Source: Bacillus cereus G9842 (lineage in GTDB: Bacteria > Bacillota > Bacilli > Bacillales > Bacillaceae_G). From it: a stretch of 64,000 nt of DNA. The translations under genes and the position numbers were made by a program. The notes under the pieces are model-generated. The model saw nothing but the letters and a program-made list of their open reading frames with translations, was not told where the DNA came from and did no database searches. Shown one piece after another: positions 45,135-53,377 of this stretch (position 1 is its first letter; the number at the start of each line of letters is the position of its first letter). The DNA is taken from NCBI RefSeq assembly GCF_000021305.1, contig NC_011772.1:1836001-1900000 (forward strand). The letters are read 5' to 3'.

Positions 45135-46124
45135 ATGCTAAAAAACGTGATGAGAGATATTAAAAAGGAATTGAGTTATGAAAGAAATACTGAAAAAAGA
45201 ATGGATGAAGTATCAAGAATTACAAAGAAATATAATCTTAATGACTATTTTCATATATTCAATGCAAAGAAGGTAACAAGTGATAGTAAAACATCAACTA
45301 CAATTAATGAAATATTAGATTTTCTTGCGGGATACATTCTTGAAAGTGAAAATCTTACAACAAAGAAAAATGAATATAATATCTTAGATGAAAAAAGAAT
45401 GAAGGATGTTGGAATGAATGAACAAGGTCTTCCATCATATTCAAATGACACTGAAGAAACCACTGCTGAATTTGAATTGACAAGTGCTCTGATTAATAAG
45501 GAGCGACTATTAAAATATGAAGATAATATATATCAATTGTTAACAGGTGATTATAAATTAATTAATGGTGATGCGGTGTTGGAAGATTTATGGTGTTATC
45601 AAACAATACAAAATGAAGATGCTAGAGGACTCATAGAAGGAATTTATAATACGATACAATATTATTTATTGGAAATTCATACACCATGTTCTAAGAAAAA
45701 AATGATGATTAATAGAAAAAGGATAAAGGAATTATTGTATGGCGACATTGGAAGTATTGTCCGCTCTTATACCAAATTTGAAACAGTACAAAAAAGAACA
45801 GGTGAAAGAGCCAATAAAAAATATGTAACTGAATCTAGTGAAGATATTGTAACAAATAAACATCAACAAATTTTTAAATGGCTCGTGGCTGATAAAAGTG
45901 CTATTACAAATCCAAATGAAATTACTCCGATCATAGATTTAGAACAAGCTATTGAAAAGAATATTGAAAGTGGTTTGTTAGATGAAAAAGATGTTGAACT
46001 GATTAATTTGTTAAAGAATCATTACAAAGGTGATTTAGTGGAATGCTTAAAAGTAAGTGGAAAACGTACAACATACCGTTATCGTCTTGAACGTTTGATA
46101 AATAAATTTGAAAAAATTTGCTGA
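45135..46124 (+). CDS. Hypothetical protein, 329 residues, of the satellite-like element
   Basis: This charged, mostly helical protein (MLKNVMRDIKKELSYERNTE) has no clear known domain. The end (LLKNHYKGDLVECLKVSGKR, then TTYRYRLERLINKFEKI) resembles a helix-turn-helix of the kind found in sigma-factor-like phage late regulators. The middle holds the conserved-looking NEDARGLIEGIYNTIQYYLL. It may act as an activator of the capsid genes downstream, but this is only a guess from position. The RBS is AAAAGGAGATC. Codon use is AT-rich like its neighbours. Confidence 0.7.
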   Translation: MLKNVMRDIKKELSYERNTEKRMDEVSRITKKYNLNDYFHIFNAKKVTSDSKTSTTINEILDFLAGYILESENLTTKKNEYNILDEKRMKDVGMNEQGLPSYSNDTEETTAEFELTSALINKERLLKYEDNIYQLLTGDYKLINGDAVLEDLWCYQTIQNEDARGLIEGIYNTIQYYLLEIHTPCSKKKMMINRKRIKELLYGDIGSIVRSYTKFETVQKRTGERANKKYVTESSEDIVTNKHQQIFKWLVADKSAITNPNEITPIIDLEQAIEKNIESGLLDEKDVELINLLKNHYKGDLVECLKVSGKRTTYRYRLERLINKFEKIC

Positions 46125-46162
46125 TTTTTTGACCAGAAGGGAGAGATTTCTCCAATATATTA

Positions 46163-46244
46163 TGTAATGGTAAATACGAACTTTCTCAGGACTCTAATGT
46201 TGAAGCCATAGTGTCTAATTCATCTAAAAGACCATTACATTTTT
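46163..46244 (+). ncRNA. Candidate structured RNA or attenuator
   Basis: TGTAATGGT (46163-46171) pairs with ACCATTACA (46231-46239), directly followed by TTTTT. Inside, GGACTCTA (46189-46196) can pair with TAGTGTC(T) (46209-46216) with one mismatch. A long outer stem with a nested hairpin and a U tail looks like the 3' part of a small RNA or an elaborate terminator for the 329-residue gene. Confidence 0.35.
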
Positions 46245-46279
46245 AATTATTATCGGTATAGTTTTGCAAATTCACGAAT

Positions 46280-46420
46280 GCTACTTATCTATTTCATTGA
46301 TAAGTAGCAATACATAATTCATTTTCATACTCTCGGATGAATTTATTAGCAATTTTGTTGGCACTACTTGACGCTCTCCTTACGCTCCATTATCCATTTG
46401 TGTTAGTGGAGCAATCTTTT
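46280..46420 (+). other. Gene-free stretch with two further hairpins
   Basis: GCTACTTATC (46280-46289) pairs perfectly with GATAAGTAGC (46299-46308). GCTCCA (46384-46389) pairs with TGGAGC (46407-46412), followed by AATCTTTTTATT. With the structure at 46163-46244, the 46125-46465 gap is unusually rich in RNA folds and carries no gene. Confidence 0.45.
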
Positions 46421-46465
46421 TATTACTAATACATAATGAATCATAACAAATAGATTGGTGGTGTA

Positions 46466-46762
46466 ATGTTATTGATTATTGATGAAGTACTCAATACAAC
46501 AAATAAACGATTGGCTCAAATAGATGAAATATTATTAATGAATACTAATAGTACATTAAAGTTAATTGATATGCAGATAAAATTGCTCAATGATGTTGAG
46601 GAACAGACAGAGGATAAACAATTACTCGAACAAATAAACAAACAGATAGAACGGTTAAAGAATAATAGAGTGTTGTTGGTGTTGGTTACTAAATATATCG
46701 TGAAGAATGAATTAAGTGTTCAAGAAAAACGTGTGATAACAGATATTTTTAAGAGAGATTAA
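46466..46762 (+). CDS. Small coiled-coil protein of the satellite-like element
   Basis: This 98-residue helical protein begins MLLIIDEVLNTTNKRLAQID. It has heptad patterns through LKLIDMQIKLLNDVEEQTED and KQLLEQINKQIERLKNNRV and a hydrophobic patch VLLVLVTKYIV. It lies 131 bases before the small terminase gene. It may be a structural or regulatory oligomer. The ribosome site (GGTGGTG) is moderate and no family is recognised. Confidence 0.6.
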   Translation: MLLIIDEVLNTTNKRLAQIDEILLMNTNSTLKLIDMQIKLLNDVEEQTEDKQLLEQINKQIERLKNNRVLLVLVTKYIVKNELSVQEKRVITDIFKRD

Positions 46763-46893
46763 GAATTAGATGCCCCGTATTAGTCCAGAAAAAATGAGAG
46801 TAGTCCTTAGAATAACTTAGCCACACAAACGTTCAGAGAGCTTATCTTTTGGGCTAGTAGTTTAGAGAAGAGTTCTTAAGAAGGAGGTTCAAA

Positions 46894-47436
46894 ATGTCAA
46901 GAAAACATATTCCAATCCATCTCCGACAAGGGAATAAATCAGGATTAACGCAAGAAAAAAAGCAACAGGTACAAGAACAAGAACTTGCTATGTCAAGGTG
47001 TAAAGAAGCTCTTGAAAATCCATCTGTATTATATGAAATGGACAATATTACAAGGAAATATTATTTCTTCATTTTACAATGGTTAAAAGATGCAGGTATG
47101 TACTCAATATTATCAAGTATAGATGTTATCTCTTTACATCAAATGGCGAAAGCATTAGCTATGGTTGATGAATGTGATAAAGAAATTAAGCAACTTGGTA
47201 TGTTTATTAATACTGCGGTAGGTTCAACAAAGAAGCCAAATCCTGCATTAAATGAGCGTCGACAATCACTTAGAACATTTTACTCAATTGCAAGTGAATT
47301 TGGACTAACTCCAAGTAGTCGTGCTGCATTGGCTCAAAATGCTAATGAAACCATGTTTATTGAATCTATTAATTTAGATGGTATAGAAAACGGTGTCAAT
47401 AATTTATGGGAATCAATAAGCAAGGAGGAGCACTAA
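46894..47436 (+). CDS. Phage terminase small subunit, P27 family
   Basis: This 180-residue protein fits the P27-type small terminase of HK97-like phages. It has a basic Gln-rich N-terminus (HIPIHLRQGNKSGLTQEKKQ), central helices (YYFFILQWLKDAGMYSILSS, then IDVISLHQMAKALAMVDECD) and the typical NPALNERRQSLRTFYSIASEFGLTPSSRAAL end. The small terminase recognises DNA for packaging. The large terminase gene that normally follows is missing; an 85-residue gene is found there instead. The RBS is AAGGAGG. Having its own TerS is how satellites redirect packaging. Confidence 0.85.
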   Translation: MSRKHIPIHLRQGNKSGLTQEKKQQVQEQELAMSRCKEALENPSVLYEMDNITRKYYFFILQWLKDAGMYSILSSIDVISLHQMAKALAMVDECDKEIKQLGMFINTAVGSTKKPNPALNERRQSLRTFYSIASEFGLTPSSRAALAQNANETMFIESINLDGIENGVNNLWESISKEEH

Positions 47437-47437
47437 T

Positions 47438-47695
47438 ATGAAAGTCTTGCTTGATTTTAGTAAAAGTGGAACTGAAATAGGAATAGATAATATGCAAATA
47501 TGGTTAGTACTTGAAGGCGTTAATTATTTAATCCAAGGCGACAAACGTTTCTATAATGATAAAGAAGAATTAGAAAACAATGTGAAATATATTCGTGATT
47601 ACCTTAACACTTATGGAAAGAATGCTTTATTTCAAAATAAGTGGACTAAACATGATGCTAAAAGATATTTAGCAACTCTATCAAAAATTTCTTAA
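47438..47695 (+). CDS. Hypothetical protein between terS and portal genes
   Basis: This 85-residue protein begins MKVLLDFSKSGTEIGIDNMQ, continues with IWLVLEGVNYLIQGDKRFYN, and ends with a basic helix (KWTKHDAKRYLATLSKI). It starts 1 base after the terS stop and ends 23 bases before the portal gene, so it is in the head operon. It stands where a large terminase would be but is far too small and has no ATPase or nuclease motif. Function unknown. Confidence 0.7.
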   Translation: MKVLLDFSKSGTEIGIDNMQIWLVLEGVNYLIQGDKRFYNDKEELENNVKYIRDYLNTYGKNALFQNKWTKHDAKRYLATLSKIS

Positions 47696-47718
47696 TAGGT
47701 GGTGAACTTCGACATAAT

Positions 47719-49020
47719 ATGGGACTACTTGATTATTTTAATAAGAAAAATGATACGGAAGAACGTTCTTTATATAGTGCGGATGGTTCTGCGTTAGCAT
47801 TAACAATGTTATTGGGTGGAGGAATTATTAAAGCCGATCAATTAAAATCAATTCCAACTGCTAAAACATCGCTTGAATTAATATGTAATTCTATTGCTCA
47901 ATTACCAATTTATTTGTATAAAGAGCAAAATGGTGAAGCAGTAAAAGTACCAAATGACAAGCGTGTAATGTTACTTAATAATGAACCAAACGGATTTGCA
48001 GATTCGGTTCAATTTAAACGTAAATTGGTTGAAGATTATATTCTTTATGGAAAGACGTTATCTTATGTAGAAAGAGCAGGAAATAAAGTGCTCCATTTAC
48101 ATGGATTAGATGCTGATAAAGTACAGTTTAAGTATTTAACAACAGATGGTGTTACTTGGAGTAAAATTGAAGTTCAATATATGGGTGCTGGTGGAGTAAA
48201 GATTTTACCATATGAAAATCTACTGTTAATTGAAAGTGGCTCTAATGGTGTTTTAAAGAGTGGTGAAAGAACATTACAATTAGCGTTGAATGAGGTTGAA
48301 TTCTCTAAAAGTTTATTAGAAAACTTTGCACTTCCAACAGGTGTTATTGAAACTGCTAGTAAAATGTCTGAGACTGCTGTAAAACGACTGCGAAAAGGTT
48401 GGGAGTCATTATATGGAGGCGCAAGAAATGCTGGTAGAACAGTTATTCTTGAAGAAGGTTTAAAATATAAACCAATTTCATTAAAACCAGACGAACTTCA
48501 ATTAACAGATTCAAAGAAAGTAACAACAAGTGAAATTGCAAGGTTGTTCAATGTTCCGGAATCTATGATTAACTCAAATTTAAATAAGTATAATAGTAAC
48601 GCAGCTGAGAATTTACACTTCTTACAATATACTTTGTCACCGATCATTTCAGCGATTGAAAGTGCATTGGATAAGTCATTATTATTGGAAATTGAAAAAG
48701 AAGATGGTTACTATTTCCGTTTTGATGTTACAGAGATTCTTCGAGGAACGCCAAAAGAACAAACTGAAGCCATTGGACAAGCTCTTGAAAAAGGAATATT
48801 AAGTATTAATGAAGCTCGGGCGATGTTAGATAAGAATCCAATTCAGAAAGATTACTTTATGTGGTCGTTAGGTCATATATTGTATAATGCTGAAAAAGAT
48901 GAGTTTACCGTACCGAATACAAGTACGGTTATAGGTGATAAAAAGTTATCTGAAAATAAAACTGAAAAATCAGATAAAATGGCAGGTGATACGAAAAATG
49001 AAAATGGAACTACGAGTTAA
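47719..49020 (+). CDS. Phage portal protein, HK97 family
   Basis: This 433-residue portal forms the dodecameric DNA gate at the head vertex. HK97-portal features include the N-terminal SLELICNSIAQLPIYLYKE, LYGKTLSYVERAG, NFALPTGVIETASKMSETAV, the KYKPISLKPDELQLTDSKKV region and the crown helices near IARLFNVPESMINSNLNKYN. Length is normal (around 400). It overlaps the protease-capsid gene by 23 bases. The ribosome site (AGGTGGTG) is rather far from the ATG. Confidence 0.92.
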   Translation: MGLLDYFNKKNDTEERSLYSADGSALALTMLLGGGIIKADQLKSIPTAKTSLELICNSIAQLPIYLYKEQNGEAVKVPNDKRVMLLNNEPNGFADSVQFKRKLVEDYILYGKTLSYVERAGNKVLHLHGLDADKVQFKYLTTDGVTWSKIEVQYMGAGGVKILPYENLLLIESGSNGVLKSGERTLQLALNEVEFSKSLLENFALPTGVIETASKMSETAVKRLRKGWESLYGGARNAGRTVILEEGLKYKPISLKPDELQLTDSKKVTTSEIARLFNVPESMINSNLNKYNSNAAENLHFLQYTLSPIISAIESALDKSLLLEIEKEDGYYFRFDVTEILRGTPKEQTEAIGQALEKGILSINEARAMLDKNPIQKDYFMWSLGHILYNAEKDEFTVPNTSTVIGDKKLSENKTEKSDKMAGDTKNENGTTS

Positions 49021-50686
49021 TCAGACCAACATTGAAGCAAATGAAGATGGCTCAATGACTGTCAATGGCTATGTAAATAAGACTGAACAATTTAGTAAAA
49101 TGTTGGGACGAAACGAACAGTTTAAAGAAAAGATTTCACGCGGTGTTTTTAAACGTGCAATTGAGAAGGCAAAAGAAATTCACTTTCTTGCTGAACATGA
49201 TGGTGAAAAGATTTTATCTTCAACTAGAAACGGTTCTTTGGAATTGTCAGAAGATACAAATGGACTTTATATGTCTGCAACAATTACACCTACATCTTGG
49301 GGCAAAGATTATTATGAATTAATTAAGTCAGGAATTTTAAAGAACATGTCTTTCGGATTCCGCTCAATTAAAGATTCATGGAAAAAGACTACTCAAGGTT
49401 ATTTTGAAAGGACAATCCATGAACTTGAATTATTTGAAGTTTCAGTTGTAAAAGACCCTGCATATTCTCAATCTTCAATTTCTGCTCGTGGAATTGATGT
49501 TGTTGAAGAGGTTGAAGTACCTGACGAGGTTAAGAAGAAAATAGTAAGAAATATTCAAGAAATGAGTCGCAAGGCTCTTATTGAATTGCGAAATGACTTG
49601 CTCGAACAATCACAAAGTTATGAAACTCGTGGTCTTACGGAAGAACGCGAATATGAGCAATTAAAATCTCAAATTCGAGATATTGAAATACAACTTAAAA
49701 AAATAGATAAGAAAGAGGTTAGAAATATGGTTGAATTATTAAGTCCAAACGATACAAATGTAGAACAACGTGGTTTTGAAGAATTTTTAAAAGGTCACTT
49801 ATATTCTGAAGAAGTTCGTGCAATTACAACAGGTACGTCACCAGGACAACTAACAGTTCCAACTTCAATTTCCGATCAAATTATTAAGAAATTAGAAGAA
49901 GTAGCTCCATTATTTGCACTATCTAAACAGTTTCCAAGTGAACATGGTTATCTTGAAGTGTTAAAAGAAACAGGTATTGGTGGAGCTCAATGGCTAGGTG
50001 AAATGGAAAATGCAACTCCAGCAGATTTCACAATGTCAAAAGTAAAATTAGAACAAAAACGTTTAACGGCAGCTATTGAATTATCACAACAACTAATTAA
50101 TGATGCTGGCTTTGATATTGTGAGTTATGCAATCAATGTTTTATCTCGACGTATTGCTTATTCAGTTAACCGAGCAATTGTTAATGGAAATGGCGTTGGA
50201 CAAATGGAAGGTTTCTTAACTGCAACATTGGCTTCAGAATCAGTGATTAAAACAACTGCAAATACAGTTACTACTGATGATGTTTTAGGACTATTCAACT
50301 CTATGAATCCAGAACTAATCGAAGGTGCAGTGTTTGTTATGAACCGTAATACTTGGAATGCGGTTTCAAAGCTGAAAGATGCGGAAAACCGATACTATCT
50401 TGTAGATTTCAAAAATGGTAATGGTTCTAAATATTACACTATGCTTGGATTACCGGTAATGATTTCAGATGCCATGCCAGATATTGCAACAGAAAACAAA
50501 GCAATTGGTTTAATTAATATGGGTGAAGCATATGGAACTCTGATTAAGAAGGGAATTGAAGTGCAACATGTTTATGCTGATAGCGCTCAAGCACTTCGTG
50601 GTTCTCAATTAATCGTTGCTTCTATCTATCTTGATGGTAAAATTATCAATGAACAAGCAATTCGTTTATTGTCTATTGCTGCATAA
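48998..50686 (+). CDS. Prohead protease fused to HK97-type major capsid protein
   Basis: This 562-residue fusion has an N-terminal S78/U35-type prohead protease (residues 1-180) with catalytic His67 in LAEHDGE and Ser118 in LKNMSFGFR. A charged coiled-coil linker (about 185-240) resembles the HK97 delta domain. The HK97 capsid fold runs from about residue 244 to the end (TPADFTMSKVKLEQKRLTAA, AIVNGNGVGQMEGF, YYTMLGLPVMIS). An internal ATG (49727) sits 8 bases after AAAGAGG exactly where the capsid part begins, so free capsid protein may also be made. ATG 48998 is taken as the main start. Confidence 0.9.
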   Translation: MKMELRVNQTNIEANEDGSMTVNGYVNKTEQFSKMLGRNEQFKEKISRGVFKRAIEKAKEIHFLAEHDGEKILSSTRNGSLELSEDTNGLYMSATITPTSWGKDYYELIKSGILKNMSFGFRSIKDSWKKTTQGYFERTIHELELFEVSVVKDPAYSQSSISARGIDVVEEVEVPDEVKKKIVRNIQEMSRKALIELRNDLLEQSQSYETRGLTEEREYEQLKSQIRDIEIQLKKIDKKEVRNMVELLSPNDTNVEQRGFEEFLKGHLYSEEVRAITTGTSPGQLTVPTSISDQIIKKLEEVAPLFALSKQFPSEHGYLEVLKETGIGGAQWLGEMENATPADFTMSKVKLEQKRLTAAIELSQQLINDAGFDIVSYAINVLSRRIAYSVNRAIVNGNGVGQMEGFLTATLASESVIKTTANTVTTDDVLGLFNSMNPELIEGAVFVMNRNTWNAVSKLKDAENRYYLVDFKNGNGSKYYTMLGLPVMISDAMPDIATENKAIGLINMGEAYGTLIKKGIEVQHVYADSAQALRGSQLIVASIYLDGKIINEQAIRLLSIAA

Positions 50687-50818
50687 AGTTAAAATTTCAC
50701 TTACCGTATTGTAGATTATAAATAATGCGGTAAGTTCCCAACACTCCTTTATATTCGGTGGAGATACCATTTCTCTATCGAATGTACATAACAATAAAAT
50801 GGAAATTTTATATATAAC

Positions 50819-50856
50819 AAAAGGCATATCATTTGATATGCCTCATTTTTTTGTAT
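50819..50856. terminator. Bidirectional terminator after the capsid gene
   Basis: GGCATATC/GATATGCC stem with CATTTTTTT tail, shared with the convergent minus-strand gene. Confidence 0.85.
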
Positions 50857-51137
50857 TGAATTTTTTTATCATATTTATCTTCATATCTAAATGAATGAAC
50901 AGACCCCCTAACTCTCCAATCAATACCTTCCCGTATACTTTTGTGAATCGAAGCAAATGGCAGTGTTGCACGTTGAACGTATTCTTTCATAAATCGAGCA
51001 GTAGCTTGGATAGAAGGGAAAGTTTGTTTATATTCACCATTTTCATACCATTTAATACGAATACCTACAGCACGTTTGTTTTTTACTTTTACACCCTCGA
51101 CATTTTCAATTGTTTCTTTTGAATTAAAACTCTTCAC
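50829..51137 (-). CDS. NUMOD1-like DNA-binding protein
   Basis: This protein of about 102 residues is on the strand opposite the rest of the element. The middle reads YKQTFPSIQATARFMKEYVQ and then ASIHKSIREGIDWRVRGSVH. This 'S-x-x-A-A-R-x-(L/M)...I-x-x-x-I...G-x-x-F-x-Y/R' pattern resembles NUMOD1/AP2-like DNA-binding modules found next to homing endonucleases. No nuclease domain is attached. The GTG start at 51137 has AAAGGTGG in place; an ATG at 51161 would give 110 residues. Confidence 0.5.
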   Translation of the reverse strand: MKSFNSKETIENVEGVKVKNKRAVGIRIKWYENGEYKQTFPSIQATARFMKEYVQRATLPFASIHKSIREGIDWRVRGSVHSFRYEDKYDKKIQYKKMRHIK

Positions 51138-51230
51138 AGTTATACCACCTTTAAATTTCATTATTTTCCATTAATGTTATATTAATCTAGTCATTTTTCT
51201 GCGTAAAGATTTATTAAAAAAAGTTAAAAC

Positions 51231-51280
51231 TAATTTTTCGGTTTGGTTTCCACATTTAAATGAACTATATATAATAACTT
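51231..51280 (+). promoter_or_regulatory. Repeated promoter region A2
   Basis: TTTGGTTTCC followed by CTATATATAATAACTT, with GGTTTCC (51245) to TATAAT (51270) spacing identical to A1. It precedes the 73-residue gene and the recombinase. Confidence 0.55.
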
Positions 51281-51366
51281 CGAAATGCAAAATAAAGTAT
51301 TTTTGAGCTCTTTAAATAGAGCATTTATATAGTTAGAAATTTATTGAGAGGGCAGGTTGATGTAAT

Positions 51367-51588
51367 GTGAAGAATACAATTTTTGGCACTGTAAACGAAC
51401 AAATTAAAGTAATGAGTCGAAAACATTTAGAAGATGGATTGACTGAAACCACTTTTAAGTATGGAAAACTTACTGTCATCGGGGTAAGTAATGAGCCATC
51501 AACAGAAGCTATTAAACGAATGGCCGAAAGTATGAATAGTATCGCTGAAAAATATATAAATGAAGAATTAGAACAAAATATTGCTTGA
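51367..51588 (+). CDS. Small protein next to the serine recombinase
   Basis: This 73-residue protein starts at GTG 51367 behind GAGAGGGCAGG. It begins MKNTIFGTVNEQIKVMSRKH and continues with FKYGKLTVIGVSNEPSTEAI and an amphipathic C-terminal helix. It lies 92 bases before the recombinase and is behind promoter-like region A2. Directionality factors of serine integrases are small and often adjacent, so it is a candidate, but there is no sequence proof. Confidence 0.55.
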   Translation: MKNTIFGTVNEQIKVMSRKHLEDGLTETTFKYGKLTVIGVSNEPSTEAIKRMAESMNSIAEKYINEELEQNIA

Positions 51589-51680
51589 TTAAAATAATTA
51601 TTTTCTTCTAGACTATTTAAAAATATCCAGTATTTGTTAAAATTATTTATATATTACATGACAAAATGAGGTGTCATAAC

Positions 51681-53186
51681 GTGAAACCAAATATTAAAGA
51701 AGTAGCTATTTATTTAAGAAAATCAAGAGATGAGTCTGATGGAAAAGAAGATGTTCTAGCAAAACATGAAAGTTTACTTTTAGAGTATGCAAAAAATCAC
51801 AATCTTAAGTATAAGATTTATAAAGAAATTGGTAGTTCTGAATATATTGATTCAAGACCGAAGATGGTTCGTTTGTTAAGTGATGTTAGCCAAAAACTAT
51901 ATGATGCAGTTTTGGTTGTTGATTTAGACCGTTTATCACGTGGTGACCTCGAAGAGATGGGGCGTATTAGTAGAGTTTTTCGTGATTCTAAAACAATAGT
52001 AATAACACCAACTAAAACATATGATTTTAATAATGAAGACCAAGCACTTATTAATAACTTTGAAATGGTATTTGCCAACCATGAGTTTCGTATGATAAGA
52101 AAGAGAATGATTCGTGGTAAACAACAAGGTACGAAAGCAGGGAAATGGACAAATGGAAGACCGCCATTTCCATATGTTTATAATCGCTTAACAAAGGAAC
52201 TTGATGTTGATCCAGACAAAGTGAAAGTTTACGAACTTATGAAAAAGATGTTTTTGGAAGACATGAAAGCAACATATGAAATTGCTTGGAAGTTGAATGA
52301 ATTAGGATTTAAGACTAACAGGAACAGTTATTGGTATGAAAATACGGTTCGCAGGATATTAAAAAATGAAGTGCATTTAGGAAAAGTTGTATATGGAAAG
52401 ACTTCCGGAAGTGGTTCAAAGAAAAAGCTGAATGCTAGTGGTGTTCAAATAAAAGATAGGTCTGAATGGATTATTGCTGAGGGTTCACATCAACCATTAA
52501 AAACAGAGGAAGAGCACCAACGTATATTAGCAATACTTGAATCAAGAAGATATACACCAAAGGGAACAAGAACAAATGTCCAAGTACTTTCAAAGTTGAT
52601 ATACTGTGGTAAATGCAATAGGGTAATGTCTTTTACGGGAAAGACTAGTGGTAAGAAATACGTAAAAACTTGTTTGACAACAGATCGTTTTGGATATCGT
52701 TGTCATAATAGGAGTCTTAATGTTGAAGTTATTTATGCTCAATTATTTTTGGATTTAGAGCGATATGAAAAACAGTTGCTTAGTCATGAACCAAAAGAAA
52801 AACAGGGTGATAGTTCAACACTTCAACTAGCTTTACAAAATAAACATGAAGAGTTAGAGCGATTAGAGAAAGGTATTGAACGTATCAAAGATTTGTTTAT
52901 TGATGAAATAATTGATAAGTCGGAGATGAAAAAGCGAATTGAAAAACAACAACAATTGATGCAAACGAAGAAAGAGGAAATTCGGTCTATTGAACAATCA
53001 CTTGCAGTTATAGGGAATGTAAGAACAGATGATGATAGATTACATGCAATTAGGGAATTTAAGAAGGCATGGAATACGAAAGGTATTAGCAAAAGGGAAC
53101 TGAATACCCTTGCTAAACAATTGATTGATAGGGTTGAGTATATTCGTGAAGGTAATAATGTACAAATTAATATAAAGTTTCTTTAG
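51681..53186 (+). CDS. Large serine recombinase (integrase)
   Basis: This 501-residue large serine recombinase has the catalytic domain with nucleophile Ser15 in AIYLRKSRDE, VVDLDRLSRGDLEEMG, and the helix leading to the RECOMBINASE domain (GRPPFPYVYNRLTKELDVDP; NELGFKTNRNSYWYENTVRR). A zinc ribbon (YCGKCNRVM...CLTTDRFGYRCHN) and a long coiled coil complete it. Such enzymes integrate phages and elements at short att sites. GTG 51681 lies behind GAGGTG; ATG 51666 overlaps it. It marks the right end of the element. Confidence 0.95.
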   Translation: MKPNIKEVAIYLRKSRDESDGKEDVLAKHESLLLEYAKNHNLKYKIYKEIGSSEYIDSRPKMVRLLSDVSQKLYDAVLVVDLDRLSRGDLEEMGRISRVFRDSKTIVITPTKTYDFNNEDQALINNFEMVFANHEFRMIRKRMIRGKQQGTKAGKWTNGRPPFPYVYNRLTKELDVDPDKVKVYELMKKMFLEDMKATYEIAWKLNELGFKTNRNSYWYENTVRRILKNEVHLGKVVYGKTSGSGSKKKLNASGVQIKDRSEWIIAEGSHQPLKTEEEHQRILAILESRRYTPKGTRTNVQVLSKLIYCGKCNRVMSFTGKTSGKKYVKTCLTTDRFGYRCHNRSLNVEVIYAQLFLDLERYEKQLLSHEPKEKQGDSSTLQLALQNKHEELERLEKGIERIKDLFIDEIIDKSEMKKRIEKQQQLMQTKKEEIRSIEQSLAVIGNVRTDDDRLHAIREFKKAWNTKGISKRELNTLAKQLIDRVEYIREGNNVQINIKFL

Positions 53187-53187
53187 C

Positions 53188-53216
53188 CTATACCAAATGG
53201 TATGGGTTTTATTTTT
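53188..53216 (+). terminator. Terminator after the recombinase gene
   Basis: CTATACC-AAAT-GGTATGG stem with a TTTTATTTTT tail. Confidence 0.75.
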
Positions 53217-53344
53217 CTAGTTTAGGCTTGTTAAACCACAATGTTCATTCTCACCTTTTTCTTGTTCAACTAGAACCAACTTAGTTAAAAAGAATTTTAT
53301 ACTCTAACAATGTTATTAAATTGTATCTAATTTCAAATCCAAAT

Positions 53345-53376
53345 AAAGAAAGCACCCAAATACGGATGCTTTCTTA
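53345..53376 (-). terminator. Terminator of the Cys-rich protein gene
   Basis: AAAGAAAGCA/TGCTTTCTT inverted repeat. The A-rich left side gives U residues in the minus-strand transcript. Confidence 0.7.
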
Positions 53377-53377
53377 A

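Noticed and set aside
37981..53300. Short shared words such as AAAAAGAATTT (before the SIR2 gene and after the recombinase) and TACCAAA as att cores of the element
   Set aside because: They are AT-rich, short and present by chance in such DNA. No pair could be tied to both element edges, so no att site is claimed.
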